NCBI GenBank assembly: GCA_934668295.1
Contig: CAKUND010000113.1
Coordinates: 1 to 5,607 of the forward strand
Source of the DNA: an uncultured Oscillospiraceae bacterium
Lineage (GTDB): Bacteria > Bacillota > Clostridia > Oscillospirales > Oscillospiraceae
DNA: 5,607 nucleotides
Direction: 5' to 3'
Below, piece by piece: positions 1-5,398 of this stretch; the first letter of the stretch is position 1, and each line of letters starts with the position of its first letter. Under the pieces are notes generated by a model. The model ran no database searches. It had not been told where the DNA came from and saw nothing but the letters and a program-made list of their open reading frames with translations. The translations under genes were made by a program, and so were the position numbers.

Positions 1-521
1 GTGCCGGGGATGACGCCGAAAAAGTTTTTGACGGCGTTCGTCATGCCCATCATGCCGTGCGTTTTGAGCTTGCAGACATCGATGACCGCGTCGGCCTGCT
101 GTAAATAAGCGGTCATGGTGAAGCTTCTGGCCTGCACCGCTTCCGGATACGAGACAGCGCAGACGGAAAAATCCGCGTTAAGCTCCGCGCCGAGCGCTTC
201 GGCGGCGCGAAGGCCGGTCACGTCGTAAACGCGCTGCAGATGCGCGTTCGTATACAGCCCGCCGGGGCTGTCGCCGAGGACGACATGCGCGCCGCGCGCC
301 GTCAGCATGTTTACAAGCGCGCAGACGACGGCCGGATGGACCGTCGCGGCCTGCTCCGGCTTCATGGCGGAGACAAGGTTGAGCTTCAGCGCCACGCGCA
401 TGCCGGGCGTGACCCAGTCCAGACCGCCCGCCGCATCGACGGCAGTCTGCAGCGCAGCGGAGACCTCCGCTTCCTCATAGCTTTTGCAGGCAGCAAACGC
501 AGCATCCCAGTTTCTATTCAT
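1..521 (-). CDS. DUF362 domain-containing protein (N-terminal part, 3' end beyond window)
   Basis: The reading frame starts at an ATG (521-519, minus strand) preceded at short spacing by AAGGAGGG and runs open to the window edge, giving 173 complete codons. The protein shows the hallmarks of DUF362: PGMRVALKLNLV at residues 39-50 (family pattern 'PG..V.lKpNl'), a GDSPGG turn at 83-88, and KLKTHGMMGMTNAVKN at 151-166 followed by FFGVIPG, the family's most recognisable block. Many DUF362 proteins carry a C-terminal two-cluster 4Fe-4S ferredoxin domain; that part would be outside the window, so I cannot say whether it is present. No signal peptide or membrane segment is visible, so the protein is probably cytoplasmic. 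The biochemical role of the family is poorly defined, and none is assigned here. No convincing promoter was seen between the start codon and the nearest palindrome. Confidence in the family is high; in function, none. Confidence 0.9.
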   Translation of the reverse strand, partial: MNRNWDAAFAACKSYEEAEVSAALQTAVDAAGGLDWVTPGMRVALKLNLVSAMKPEQAATVHPAVVCALVNMLTARGAHVVLGDSPGGLYTNAHLQRVYDVTGLRAAEALGAELNADFSVCAVSYPEAVQARSFTMTAYLQQADAVIDVCKLKTHGMMGMTNAVKNFFGVIPG

Positions 522-580
522 ACGCCCTCCTTCAGGCAACGTGTCGGAATCATCAATTGCAAATCGATATGCGCCTGCTC

Positions 581-608
581 TGTAGGGGCGGACGTCTCTG
601 TCCGCCCG
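581..608 (+). repeat. TGTAGGGGC palindrome, copy 1 (GGGCGGAC type)
   Basis: A TGTAGGGG edge leads into a perfect 8-bp inverted repeat, GGGCGGAC (586-593) and GTCCGCCC (600-607), with a 6-nt loop. It matches copy 4 in the opposite orientation nearly base for base. It resembles short interspersed palindromes of gut Clostridia; that resemblance is from general familiarity and was not searched. Confidence 0.85.
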
Positions 609-667
609 TTGGAAGCAGCTGTTCTACAGAAATCTTCGGCAAATTCAGATGCAGCCGCGCATTTGAC

Positions 668-752
668 TGTAGGGGCCGATGCCGGTCACAGCCGTTCGCG
701 ACGAAGGAGCGTTACGGATGTGGGTCTGCCGCTTGCCGGTACACATCGGCCC
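668..752 (+). repeat. TGTAGGGGC palindrome, copy 2 (GGGCCGATG type, arms far apart)
   Basis: The same TGTAGGGG edge (668-675) begins a 9-bp arm GGGCCGATG (673-681). Its exact complement CATCGGCCC occurs at 744-752, leaving 62 nt between the arms, whereas copy 3 has a 4-nt loop. CCGGT occurs at 682-686 and again at 736-740, so the 54 bp between could be an insertion into an ordinary copy. Alternatively the two arms are separate half-elements. Confidence 0.65.
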
Positions 753-806
753 GCGCAGTGTGCACCGTTTTTACGATAATCTGCGGCGAATTTGCAGCTT
801 CCCAAT

Positions 807-833
807 GGGCCGATGTAGGCATCGGCCCCTACA
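807..833 (-). repeat. TGTAGGGGC palindrome, copy 3 (GGGCCGATG type, inverted)
   Basis: A perfect 9-bp inverted repeat, GGGCCGATG (807-815) and CATCGGCCC (820-828), has a TAGG loop and is followed by CTACA, the complement of the TGTAG edge. It therefore points opposite to copies 1 and 2. It uses the same arm sequence as copy 2. Confidence 0.85.
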
Positions 834-893
834 TCAAAACAGGCAGGTGCATACGTATGCGCCCCAGCTTTTCGCAAAACCGGCGCATTCTGC

Positions 894-920
894 GGGCGGA
901 CAGAGTCGTCCGCCCCTACG
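894..920 (-). repeat. TGTAGGGGC palindrome, copy 4 (GGGCGGAC type, inverted)
   Basis: A perfect 8-bp inverted repeat, GGGCGGAC (894-901) and GTCCGCCC (908-915), has a 6-nt loop and is followed by CTACG. Read on the minus strand it repeats copy 1 with only about three differences over 28 bases. Copies 1 and 4 therefore form a long inverted pair bracketing the whole cluster, with copies 2 and 3 nested inside. Confidence 0.85.
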
Positions 921-990
921 CAGACTTTTCTTTTGTAAAACAGTCTACCACTAAACGGGCGCGATTGCAATGCGGGAAATCCGCACAGTA

Positions 991-1027
991 TTTACTTTTT
1001 GGTGAATTTATGTTACAATGATACAAT
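991..1027 (+). promoter_or_regulatory. Probable sigma-A promoter(s) for the LCP operon
   Basis: TTTACT (991-996) and TACAAT (1014-1019) are separated by exactly 17 bp, a good match to the vegetative consensus. A second TACAAT (1022-1027) lies 8 bp further on, with TTGGTG (999-1004) at 17 bp, so two overlapping promoters are possible. A start point near 1026-1034 would give a leader of about 60 nt. A small 5-bp inverted repeat (TGCGG/CCGCA, 971-985) lies just upstream. This is prediction by eye only. Confidence 0.6.
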
Positions 1028-1090
1028 ATTTATGGGACTTTCTTTCCACCGGCCGGCCCGGCTGCGCGGAAAATGGAAGGAGAACATAGT

Positions 1091-2557
1091 ATGGAAGACA
1101 AGTATTCAATGCAGCCCGGACAGGAAGCCGAACCAAAAACGCCGGACGCAGAAGACGTCGACGCGCTGCTGCAGGATGTAAAAAGCCTGCTCGGCGAAAC
1201 GGACGACGGGACCGCGGAGCAGTCCCCCGCCGGGGAGGCGCCGGAGCCGGACGGCACAGAGCCGCTGAACGCGGAGGATGTGCACATCGACTACGGCAAA
1301 TTCTACGGCCCGGAGGAGCAGCAGGAGCCAGAGGCTCCGCTGACGTATTACGAGCAGTCCAAGCCCGCGTACCAGCGCGCACGGCGCGCGGAATACGACC
1401 GCGCCAAAGAGCGGGAGCGGCTTGCGCGGGTCGAGCGTCAGCAGGCATTCGAACAGGAGCGTGCCGCGCACATGAAGCAGAAAAAAGCCGCAAAAAAGCA
1501 CGCGGGCGCGCACAGGAGCACGGCGGAATACGCCGAATGGCTCTACTCGCAGGGGCTGAGCGACGATGAGCGCAGCGCGCGCGCCGAGCAGGAGGAAAAG
1601 CTTGCGCAGCCGGAAAAGCGCCGGCGCGGAAAGCCGGAAACGCCGAAGCGCCGGCATGGACTGCGCATCGCGCTGGTGCTTATCCTGCTGCTGGTGATCG
1701 GCGCGGCGGCATTCCACTTTCTGCTCGCCCGCGCGCCGCAGAGCGAGGCCGCGCTTTCCGCCCGCAAAAAAGGCAGCACGACGATCCTTCTCGCGGGCAC
1801 GGACGAGGGCGGCTACCGCACGGACTCCATGATGCTCTTAAACGTGAACCGCGCGGACAAGACCATTCATCTTGTCTCCATCCCGCGCGACACGCTGGTC
1901 TACTGTGAATATTCCGTTCCGAAGATCAACTCCGCTTACGGCTGGGCCGGGGGCGGCGAGTCCGGCATGCAGGAGCTGATGCTGCGTGTGTCGGAGATCA
2001 TCGGCTTTGAGCCGGACGGGTACGCCGTGGTCGATCTGAGCGTCTTTGAGCAGCTGGTCGACCTGATGGGCGGCATCACGTTCGACGTGCCGGTCGACAT
2101 GCACTACTCCGATCCCACGCAGGGCCTGAATATCGATCTGCAGGCCGGGAAGCAGCGTCTGAACGGCAATCAGGCCATGCAGGTCGCGCGCTTCCGCTCC
2201 GGGTATGCGACGGCGGATCTCGGGCGCATCGAGGTGCAGCGCGCGCTCGTCTCGGCCGCGCTGCGGCAATGGGTGTCGCCGAAGGGGATGCTGCATCTGT
2301 CGAAGGCCGTGAAGCTGGTGCTGGAGCACACGAACACCAATCTGACGAAGGCCAATCTTCTGTGGCTGGCAGAGAGCTTCCTGCTCTGCGGACGCAGCGA
2401 GATCGCTTCGGCGACGCTGCCCGGCTATGCCGCGAATTTCACAAGCGGTTCGTATTATGTGCTCGACGCGGGAGGCGTCGCGGACATTGTGAACCGGTAC
2501 TTAAATCCCTACGAGAAAGAGGTGCAGGCCGCGGAGCTCTATATCCGCAACGGCTGA
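1091..2557 (+). CDS. LCP (LytR-CpsA-Psr) family cell-wall polymer transferase
   Basis: LCP proteins move undecaprenyl-linked glycopolymers such as teichoic acids or capsule onto peptidoglycan, working on the outer membrane face. I chose the ATG at 1091 (488 residues): GGAAGGAGA (1075-1083) sits at normal distance from it, while the in-frame ATG at 1073 overlaps that site. Residues 1-85 are acidic and proline-rich. Residues about 86-135 are rich in Arg, Glu and Gln and may form a coiled coil. A basic stretch (177-189) precedes one membrane helix at about 191-213. The LCP domain spans about 230-394: GTD with Asp238, YRTDSM (242-247), SIPRDT (263-268, Arg266), KINSAYGW (278-285), and RFRSGYATADLGRIEVQR (367-384), including the conserved Arg pair and DLGR. 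The remainder is the usual C-terminal extension of the LytR branch. The cytoplasmic part of about 190 residues is unusually long for the family. The next gene begins within 7 bp. Confidence 0.93.
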   Translation: MEDKYSMQPGQEAEPKTPDAEDVDALLQDVKSLLGETDDGTAEQSPAGEAPEPDGTEPLNAEDVHIDYGKFYGPEEQQEPEAPLTYYEQSKPAYQRARRAEYDRAKERERLARVERQQAFEQERAAHMKQKKAAKKHAGAHRSTAEYAEWLYSQGLSDDERSARAEQEEKLAQPEKRRRGKPETPKRRHGLRIALVLILLLVIGAAAFHFLLARAPQSEAALSARKKGSTTILLAGTDEGGYRTDSMMLLNVNRADKTIHLVSIPRDTLVYCEYSVPKINSAYGWAGGGESGMQELMLRVSEIIGFEPDGYAVVDLSVFEQLVDLMGGITFDVPVDMHYSDPTQGLNIDLQAGKQRLNGNQAMQVARFRSGYATADLGRIEVQRALVSAALRQWVSPKGMLHLSKAVKLVLEHTNTNLTKANLLWLAESFLLCGRSEIASATLPGYAANFTSGSYYVLDAGGVADIVNRYLNPYEKEVQAAELYIRNG

Positions 2558-2563
2558 GTGAGC

Positions 2564-3130
2564 ATGTATATCGACCCTGTACGGTATGAGGGCCGCCCGG
2601 ATAATGTCCCGGAACGGCTGGAAAAGGAGCAGCGCTGCTATGCGCTGCTGGACAAGCTGCAGATCCCCTATGCGCGCGTCGACCACGAGCACGCGGACAC
2701 GATCGAAGCCTGCGAGGCCGTCGAGCAGGTGCTTGGCGAGAGGATCTGTAAAAATCTATTCCTCTGCAACCGGCAGAAGACGCAGTTTTATCTGCTGATG
2801 CTGGAGGGAGAAAAGGTGTTCAAAACGAAGGATCTTTCCAAACAGCTGGGCGTGGCGCGGCTTTCGTTCGCAGACCCGGCGGATATGGAGAAATATCTCG
2901 ACATCACGCCCGGCTCTGTGAGCGTGCTCGGCCTGATGAACGACACGGAAAACGCCGTTCAGCTCGTGCTTGACCGGCCCATCGCCGAGTCCGTCCGCAT
3001 CGGCTGCCACCCGTGCATCAATACCTCGACGCTGGCCGTCTCCACGCAGGACATCCTGACAAAATTCCTGCCCGCCGTCCATCACACGCCGATCACCGTC
3101 GACCTGCCGGAGCCGGAAACAGACCTGTAA
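2564..3130 (+). CDS. YbaK/ProX-type aminoacyl-tRNA deacylase (prolyl-tRNA synthetase-associated domain protein)
   Basis: This 188-residue protein fits the free-standing editing domain family (ProX/PrdX, YbaK fold), which hydrolyses wrongly charged tRNA, typically Ala-tRNA(Pro), in the cytoplasm. Visible signatures are KNLFLCNR (63-70) with the conserved Lys of the fold, the strand YLLMLEGEKVFKTKDLSK (76-93), PGSVSVLGLMND (116-127), and the near-C-terminal GCHPCINTSTLAV (147-159), characteristic of the ProX branch. The LCP stop codon is at 2555-2557. Translation could start at GTG 2558 (directly after it) or ATG 2564; I prefer ATG. No good ribosome site precedes either, so translation is probably coupled to the LCP gene. 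The exact mischarged substrate cannot be read from sequence. A hairpin terminator follows the stop by a few bases. Family assignment is firm; substrate is by analogy. Confidence 0.9.
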   Translation: MYIDPVRYEGRPDNVPERLEKEQRCYALLDKLQIPYARVDHEHADTIEACEAVEQVLGERICKNLFLCNRQKTQFYLLMLEGEKVFKTKDLSKQLGVARLSFADPADMEKYLDITPGSVSVLGLMNDTENAVQLVLDRPIAESVRIGCHPCINTSTLAVSTQDILTKFLPAVHHTPITVDLPEPETDL

Positions 3131-3134
3131 CAAA

Positions 3135-3171
3135 ATGTCCCCTGCCGTGCTGCCGGCAGGGGACGTTCTTT
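3135..3171. terminator. Shared intrinsic terminator between convergent operons
   Basis: GTCCCCTGCC (3137-3146) pairs perfectly with GGCAGGGGAC (3155-3164) around an 8-nt loop, and a wobble plus an A-T pair extend the stem to 12 bp. Plus-strand transcripts then meet TTCTTTC. Minus-strand transcripts meet ATTTTG, a weaker tail. It sits in the 45-bp gap between the deacylase stop (3130) and the enzyme stop (3176), so it can serve both directions, better for the plus strand. Confidence 0.85.
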
Positions 3172-3175
3172 CGCT

Positions 3176-4278
3176 TCAGTGGTCGGATTTCAGGCCGGCG
3201 CCGCACATGGTGATGAGGGTGTCAGGCGTTTTGCCATAGAGATGGCAGTATTCGAGATAGGCCGCGTAGTTTGCCGCAGTGGTGTGCTCGCAGTAGACGC
3301 CCTGCTTCGCAAGTGCCGCGCGGGCGCTCAGAATTTTGTCCTCAGGCGCATGAACGAAGCGGACGCCGTGCTTTTGCGCAAGCGCAAGGATCTCCGCGCC
3401 GCGCATGGGCTTGCCGATGGCGATGCCCTCGGCGATGGTCGGCGTGGGCACGACGGCTTCGGGCTCCGGGGCTCCGGGTCTCCGTGCTCCGCCGCGCGCA
3501 GCAGCGGGTCGCAGTTCTGGCTCTGCAAGGCGATGATCTGCGGGAAGCGGTCGATCGCGCCGCTGCTCAGAAGATGCTCCAGCGCGTACATCGCACCGAG
3601 GAAAAGCGTGCCGTTGCCGACCGGGATCACCAGATTGGCCGGGATCCGGCCCAGCTGCTCAAAGACCTCGTAGATATAGGTTTTTGTGCCCTCGTAGAAG
3701 AACGGGTTATAAACGTGGTTCGCATAGTAAACGCCCTCCCGCTCGACCTTTTCGCGGCAGACGTCCGCGCAGTGGTCGCGTGTTCCGGGCACGACGGTGC
3801 ACACAGCGCCGTGGGCGCGGATCATGTCGATCTTCTTGGGGCTCGTCCCCTCGGGCACGAAGATCTCGCAGCCGATCCCGGCCCGGGCGCAGTAGGCGGC
3901 GACGGCGTTGCCCGCGTTGCCGCTGGAATCCTGCACGACCTGCTGCACGCCGATGGACCTGCAATGCGCGATCAGCGCGGCAGCTCCGCGATCCTTGAAG
4001 GACAGCGTCGGCATGAAATAATCCATCTTGAGCAGCACATCCTCATCCAGCCGGACGACGGGCGTCATGCCCTCGCCCATGCTGACGCTGCGCCAGCTCT
4101 CGTCGTCCAGCGCCAGAAAGCGCCGGTAGCGGAACAGGCTCCATTCGTTCCGGTAGACTTCCGCAAGATCAAATTTCGGCGGCTCAAATGCAAGGCTCCA
4201 AAGTCCGCCGCAGGCACAGTGGGCTGCGCGCGTTGTCACAGCCTCTTTCCGGCCGCATTTTGTGCAGATGAATTCCAT
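3176..4278 (-). pseudogene. Threonine-synthase-like PLP-dependent enzyme, frameshifted
   Basis: The ATG at 4278 follows AAGGAGGAG at good spacing. The protein begins with a zinc-ribbon-like pattern (Cys5, Cys8, Cys21, Cys23), as in short threonine synthases. It then shows the PLP lysine in SFKDRG (Lys95), the substrate/cofactor loop DSSGNAGN (117-124) and a phosphate-binding loop PVGNGT. The frame is correct to residue 270 (Asp-Pro-Glu-Pro), where a second tandem copy of an 8-bp unit shifts it; the shifted product would add 46 unrelated residues and stop at 3328. The other frame continues the family normally, with PTPTIAEG, EHTTAANYAA and CGAGLKSDH up to 3176. Removing one unit gives an unbroken 364-residue protein, normal for the short class. 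Fold-type II beta-elimination or replacement on an amino acid is certain in outline; threonine synthesis versus a catabolic lyase is not decided. The neighbouring DauR/YheO-type regulator hints at catabolism. A sequencing or assembly error remains possible. Confidence 0.88.
3461..3478. repeat. 8-bp tandem duplication causing the frameshift
   Basis: On the plus strand GGGCTCCG occurs twice in exact tandem (3461-3468 and 3469-3476), followed by GG. Eight is not a multiple of three, so the duplication alone accounts for the break in the PLP enzyme. Deleting one unit restores Asp-Pro-Glu-Pro-Glu-Ala-Val-Val in frame. Confidence 0.9.
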
Positions 4279-4341
4279 AACGACTCCTCCTTATTGATTC
4301 ATGCAGTTCTGCAGCTGCTTCGATTTCGGGCGGGAGCGCCT

Positions 4342-4968
4342 TCATCCGCGTTTCCCCCTTGCCTCGTCCAGATAGCTGTAAATCGTCACCTTGTTGACGC
4401 CCAGCTTTTCCGCTGCCTTTTCGATGCTGCCCTTCATGAGAAAAACGCCCTTTTCGTCCATGAACCGCACCTTCGCGATCCGCGCCTCGCGGGAAAGGCT
4501 CTGCACGTCGCAGCCGCTCAGAATGTTGTCCATCAGGTTTTCGATCATGACGGAGATGTGCTCGTTCTGCGGCGGCTGCTTCGGCTCGGGCCTGTCCGGG
4601 AGAAACGACTGCAGATAGGCGATCTGCTGCGTCAGGCGCGTGGTGTCGAGGTTGACGCACATCGCGCCCTCCAGCCGTCCGTCCGCGTCCCGGATCAGCA
4701 CGGTGGAGGAACGGATCCGCTTTCCGTTCGGGGCTGTGAAGTAATAATTGGCCGCATAATCGCCCTGCCGCCCGTCTGACAGGATCACCTGCCGCACGAG
4801 CTGGTCAAAGCTGTCGCCGGGCCTGCGCCCGGTCACGGCGCCGTTGGACACGTACACGACGGAATGCTCCGGGTCACTCAGATCGTGCAGGACGACCTCG
4901 CAGTCCGGTCCGAACGTCTGCGTCAGCATGTCGGCGACCGAAACATATGGAAGAAAAATCGGCCTCAT
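4342..4968 (-). CDS. YheO/DauR-type transcriptional regulator (PAS-like plus helix-turn-helix)
   Basis: This 208-residue protein starts at ATG 4968, preceded by AGAGGGGG at about 7 nt. Residues about 5-115 match the YheO-like PAS sensor domain: CEVVLHDLSDPEHSVVYVSNG (23-43), then NYYFTAPNGKRIRSSTVLIRD (74-94) and GRLEGAMCVNLD (97-108). A proline-rich linker (124-134) leads to the C-terminal DNA-binding domain: residues 159-178 (Arg, Glu, Ala, Lys rich, ending GVFLMKG) and a helix-turn-helix in SIEKAAEKLGVNKVTIYSYLDE (181-202). The best-known relative is DauR, which represses D-arginine use; others sit next to amino-acid deaminases or RidA. Here the gene leads an operon with a PLP enzyme 63 bp downstream, so the ligand is plausibly an amino acid or its breakdown product. 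Three AT-rich boxes around its own promoter suggest self-control. Ligand and sign of regulation are not readable from sequence. Confidence 0.9.
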   Translation of the reverse strand: MRPIFLPYVSVADMLTQTFGPDCEVVLHDLSDPEHSVVYVSNGAVTGRRPGDSFDQLVRQVILSDGRQGDYAANYYFTAPNGKRIRSSTVLIRDADGRLEGAMCVNLDTTRLTQQIAYLQSFLPDRPEPKQPPQNEHISVMIENLMDNILSGCDVQSLSREARIAKVRFMDEKGVFLMKGSIEKAAEKLGVNKVTIYSYLDEARGKRG

Positions 4969-4985
4969 TTCAGTCCCCCTCTCGT

Positions 4986-5025
4986 GTTATATAATTTTTT
5001 ATTTCTGTATAAAAAATTATATAAC
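4986..5025. repeat. Perfect 17-bp inverted repeat over the regulator promoter (boxes A and B)
   Basis: Positions 4986-5002 and 5009-5025 are exact reverse complements (17 of 17 bp) around the 6-nt spacer TTCTGT. Each arm carries the box TTATATAATTTTTTAT: plus strand at 4987-5002, minus strand at 5009-5024. Box B contains the -10 hexamer of the regulator promoter, and box A covers the region just after the likely start point. The arrangement fits a dimeric repressor's operator, most simply that of the regulator itself (inference). Confidence 0.8.
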
Positions 5026-5044
5026 TGACTCCGGCTGTTGTCAA
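5016..5044 (-). promoter_or_regulatory. Consensus sigma-A promoter for the regulator operon
   Basis: On the minus strand TTGACA (5044-5039) and TATAAT (5021-5016) are both perfect consensus hexamers separated by exactly 17 bp (5038-5022). Transcription would start near 5009 and give a leader of about 40 nt before the ATG at 4968. A fully consensus promoter is unusual and usually implies that a repressor holds it down. Confidence 0.85.
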
Positions 5045-5052
5045 GCGGGAAA

Positions 5053-5069
5053 TATAAAAAATTATATAA
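5053..5069 (-). repeat. Third copy of the AT-rich box (box C), upstream of the -35
   Basis: TTATATAATTTTTTATA on the minus strand is identical over 17 bases to box B (5008-5024). The two lie 45 bp apart in the same orientation, one on each side of the -35 element. A copy both upstream and over the promoter would allow looping or cooperative binding. Pure AT-richness is a weaker alternative, since a 17-base exact match is hard to get from base composition alone. Confidence 0.7.
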
Positions 5070-5099
5070 AAATATTATTTTCTATTTTGTAAGGCACAG

Positions 5100-5269
5100 C
5101 TTATATAAAAGCGTCTGTGCGGCCGATGCAGATACGTAACCACCCAGCGGGGAAGGCATTTTGGTGCGTGCGGTTCCGCATCCTGCGGAGCGATACTCTG
5201 CAGGATGAATAGTCTGGTATGCAGTTTTTTGTGGAAACCGACAATTTTAACAAATCCATATCCTTTTTC
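5100..5269. other. Structured non-coding stretch in the divergent region
   Basis: About 170 bp that belong to no recognised gene. A weak plus-strand promoter is possible (TTTCTA 5079-5084, 17 bp, TATATA 5102-5107). A strong hairpin lies at 5179-5207 and a T6 tract at 5225-5230. Either an unrecognised small RNA of about 115 nt or an interspersed repeat would fit. A 28-codon frame (5126-5212) crosses it but has no ribosome site. Confidence 0.4.
5179..5207 (+). other. 12-bp imperfect hairpin of unknown role
   Basis: CATCCTGCGGAG (5179-5190) pairs with CTCTGCAGGATG (5196-5207) around the loop CGATA, with eleven Watson-Crick pairs and one G-U. No T tract follows directly. The 3' arm also contains CTGCA, which could instead pair with TGCAG at 5220-5224, immediately before T6 (5225-5230), giving a weak terminator as an alternative fold. 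No riboswitch or RNA family was recognised. Confidence 0.6.
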
Positions 5270-5304
5270 TTGATTTCTTTTGACAGTTGTGCTACACTGT
5301 CAAA
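5270..5304 (+). promoter_or_regulatory. Promoter of glpP with overlapping 9-bp inverted repeat
   Basis: TTGATT (5270-5275) and TACACT (5293-5298) are 17 bp apart, and TGC just before the -10 makes it an extended -10 promoter. A perfect 9-bp inverted repeat, TTTGACAGT (5279-5287) and ACTGTCAAA (5296-5304), spans the spacer and the -10, so a protein bound there would block polymerase. The TTGACA inside the left arm (5280-5285) is not well spaced to a -10 (the position 17 bp on reads AATGTA) and is taken as part of the palindrome. A start near 5305 would give a leader of about 135 nt. Confidence 0.65.
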
Positions 5305-5345
5305 TGTAAAGAAACACTAACAACCGAAAAAACGCCCGGAGTGTT

Positions 5346-5398
5346 GAGCATGGGGACAAGCGGACGAATCGTGCCGCGTGTTTGCTGTGCTCTTTTTT
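5346..5398 (+). terminator. Terminator-like structure in the glpP leader (candidate attenuator)
   Basis: GAGCA (5346-5350) pairs with TGCTC (5388-5392), directly followed by T6 (5393-5398). Inside, ACA/TGT (5356-5358/5379-5381), GCGG/CCGC (5360-5363/5374-5377) and ACG/CGT (5364-5366/5370-5372) stack with small loops. A competing 7-bp hairpin, GCTCTTT/AAAGAGC (5389-5395/5407-5413), shares the closing arm and would free the first. An upstream pair AACACT/AGTGTT (5313-5318/5340-5345) also borders it. GlpP is known to antiterminate leaders of glycerol genes, so self-control is a reasonable inference. Confidence 0.5.

Larger units (their letters stand above)
522..1090. other. Gene-free divergent intergenic region with palindromic repeats
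   Basis: This spacer of about 570 bp lies between the minus-strand DUF362 gene and the plus-strand LCP gene. Open frames crossing it on both strands lack ribosome sites, overlap one another, and translate to Arg/Cys/Ala-rich strings with no recognisable motif, so I treat them as chance. Its content is four TGTAGGGGC palindromes (581-920) and the LCP promoter and leader (about 991-1090). Nothing else was recognised. Confidence 0.75.

Noticed and set aside
668..920. Possible CRISPR array
   Set aside because: The repeats are short palindromes in alternating orientation with uneven spacing, not direct repeats with uniform spacers, and no cas gene is present.
240..1021. Overlapping plus-strand frames of 179 and 154 codons, and a minus-strand frame at 686-970
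   Set aside because: They overlap the antisense of the DUF362 gene and the palindromic repeats, overlap each other, lack ribosome sites and show no domain.
1073..1090. Upstream ATG (1073) as start of the LCP gene
   Set aside because: It overlaps the ribosome site that is well placed for ATG 1091, and has no good site of its own.
1008..2355. Several minus-strand frames opposite the LCP gene
   Set aside because: They are shadows of a gene with clear family motifs and show no motif of their own.
4184..4347. Short minus-strand frame from an ATG overlapping the regulator stop (ATGA) into the enzyme start
   Set aside because: The ATGA overlap is attractive, but the frame runs about 95 bp into the enzyme gene, which has its own strong ribosome site, and the peptide has no recognisable feature.
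3271..4779. 502-codon open frame on the plus strand
   Set aside because: It lies antisense to the PLP enzyme and the regulator, both firmly recognised. It has no ribosome site, no motif, and an Arg/Ala/Pro/His-rich composition typical of the opposite strand of GC-rich genes.
4844..5092. 82-codon plus-strand frame over the regulator start and the AT-rich boxes
   Set aside because: Half is antisense to the regulator and half is AT-rich promoter DNA; no ribosome site or motif.
5126..5212. 28-codon plus-strand frame in the divergent region
   Set aside because: No ribosome site, and it covers the strong hairpin; more likely chance or part of a repeat than a peptide gene.
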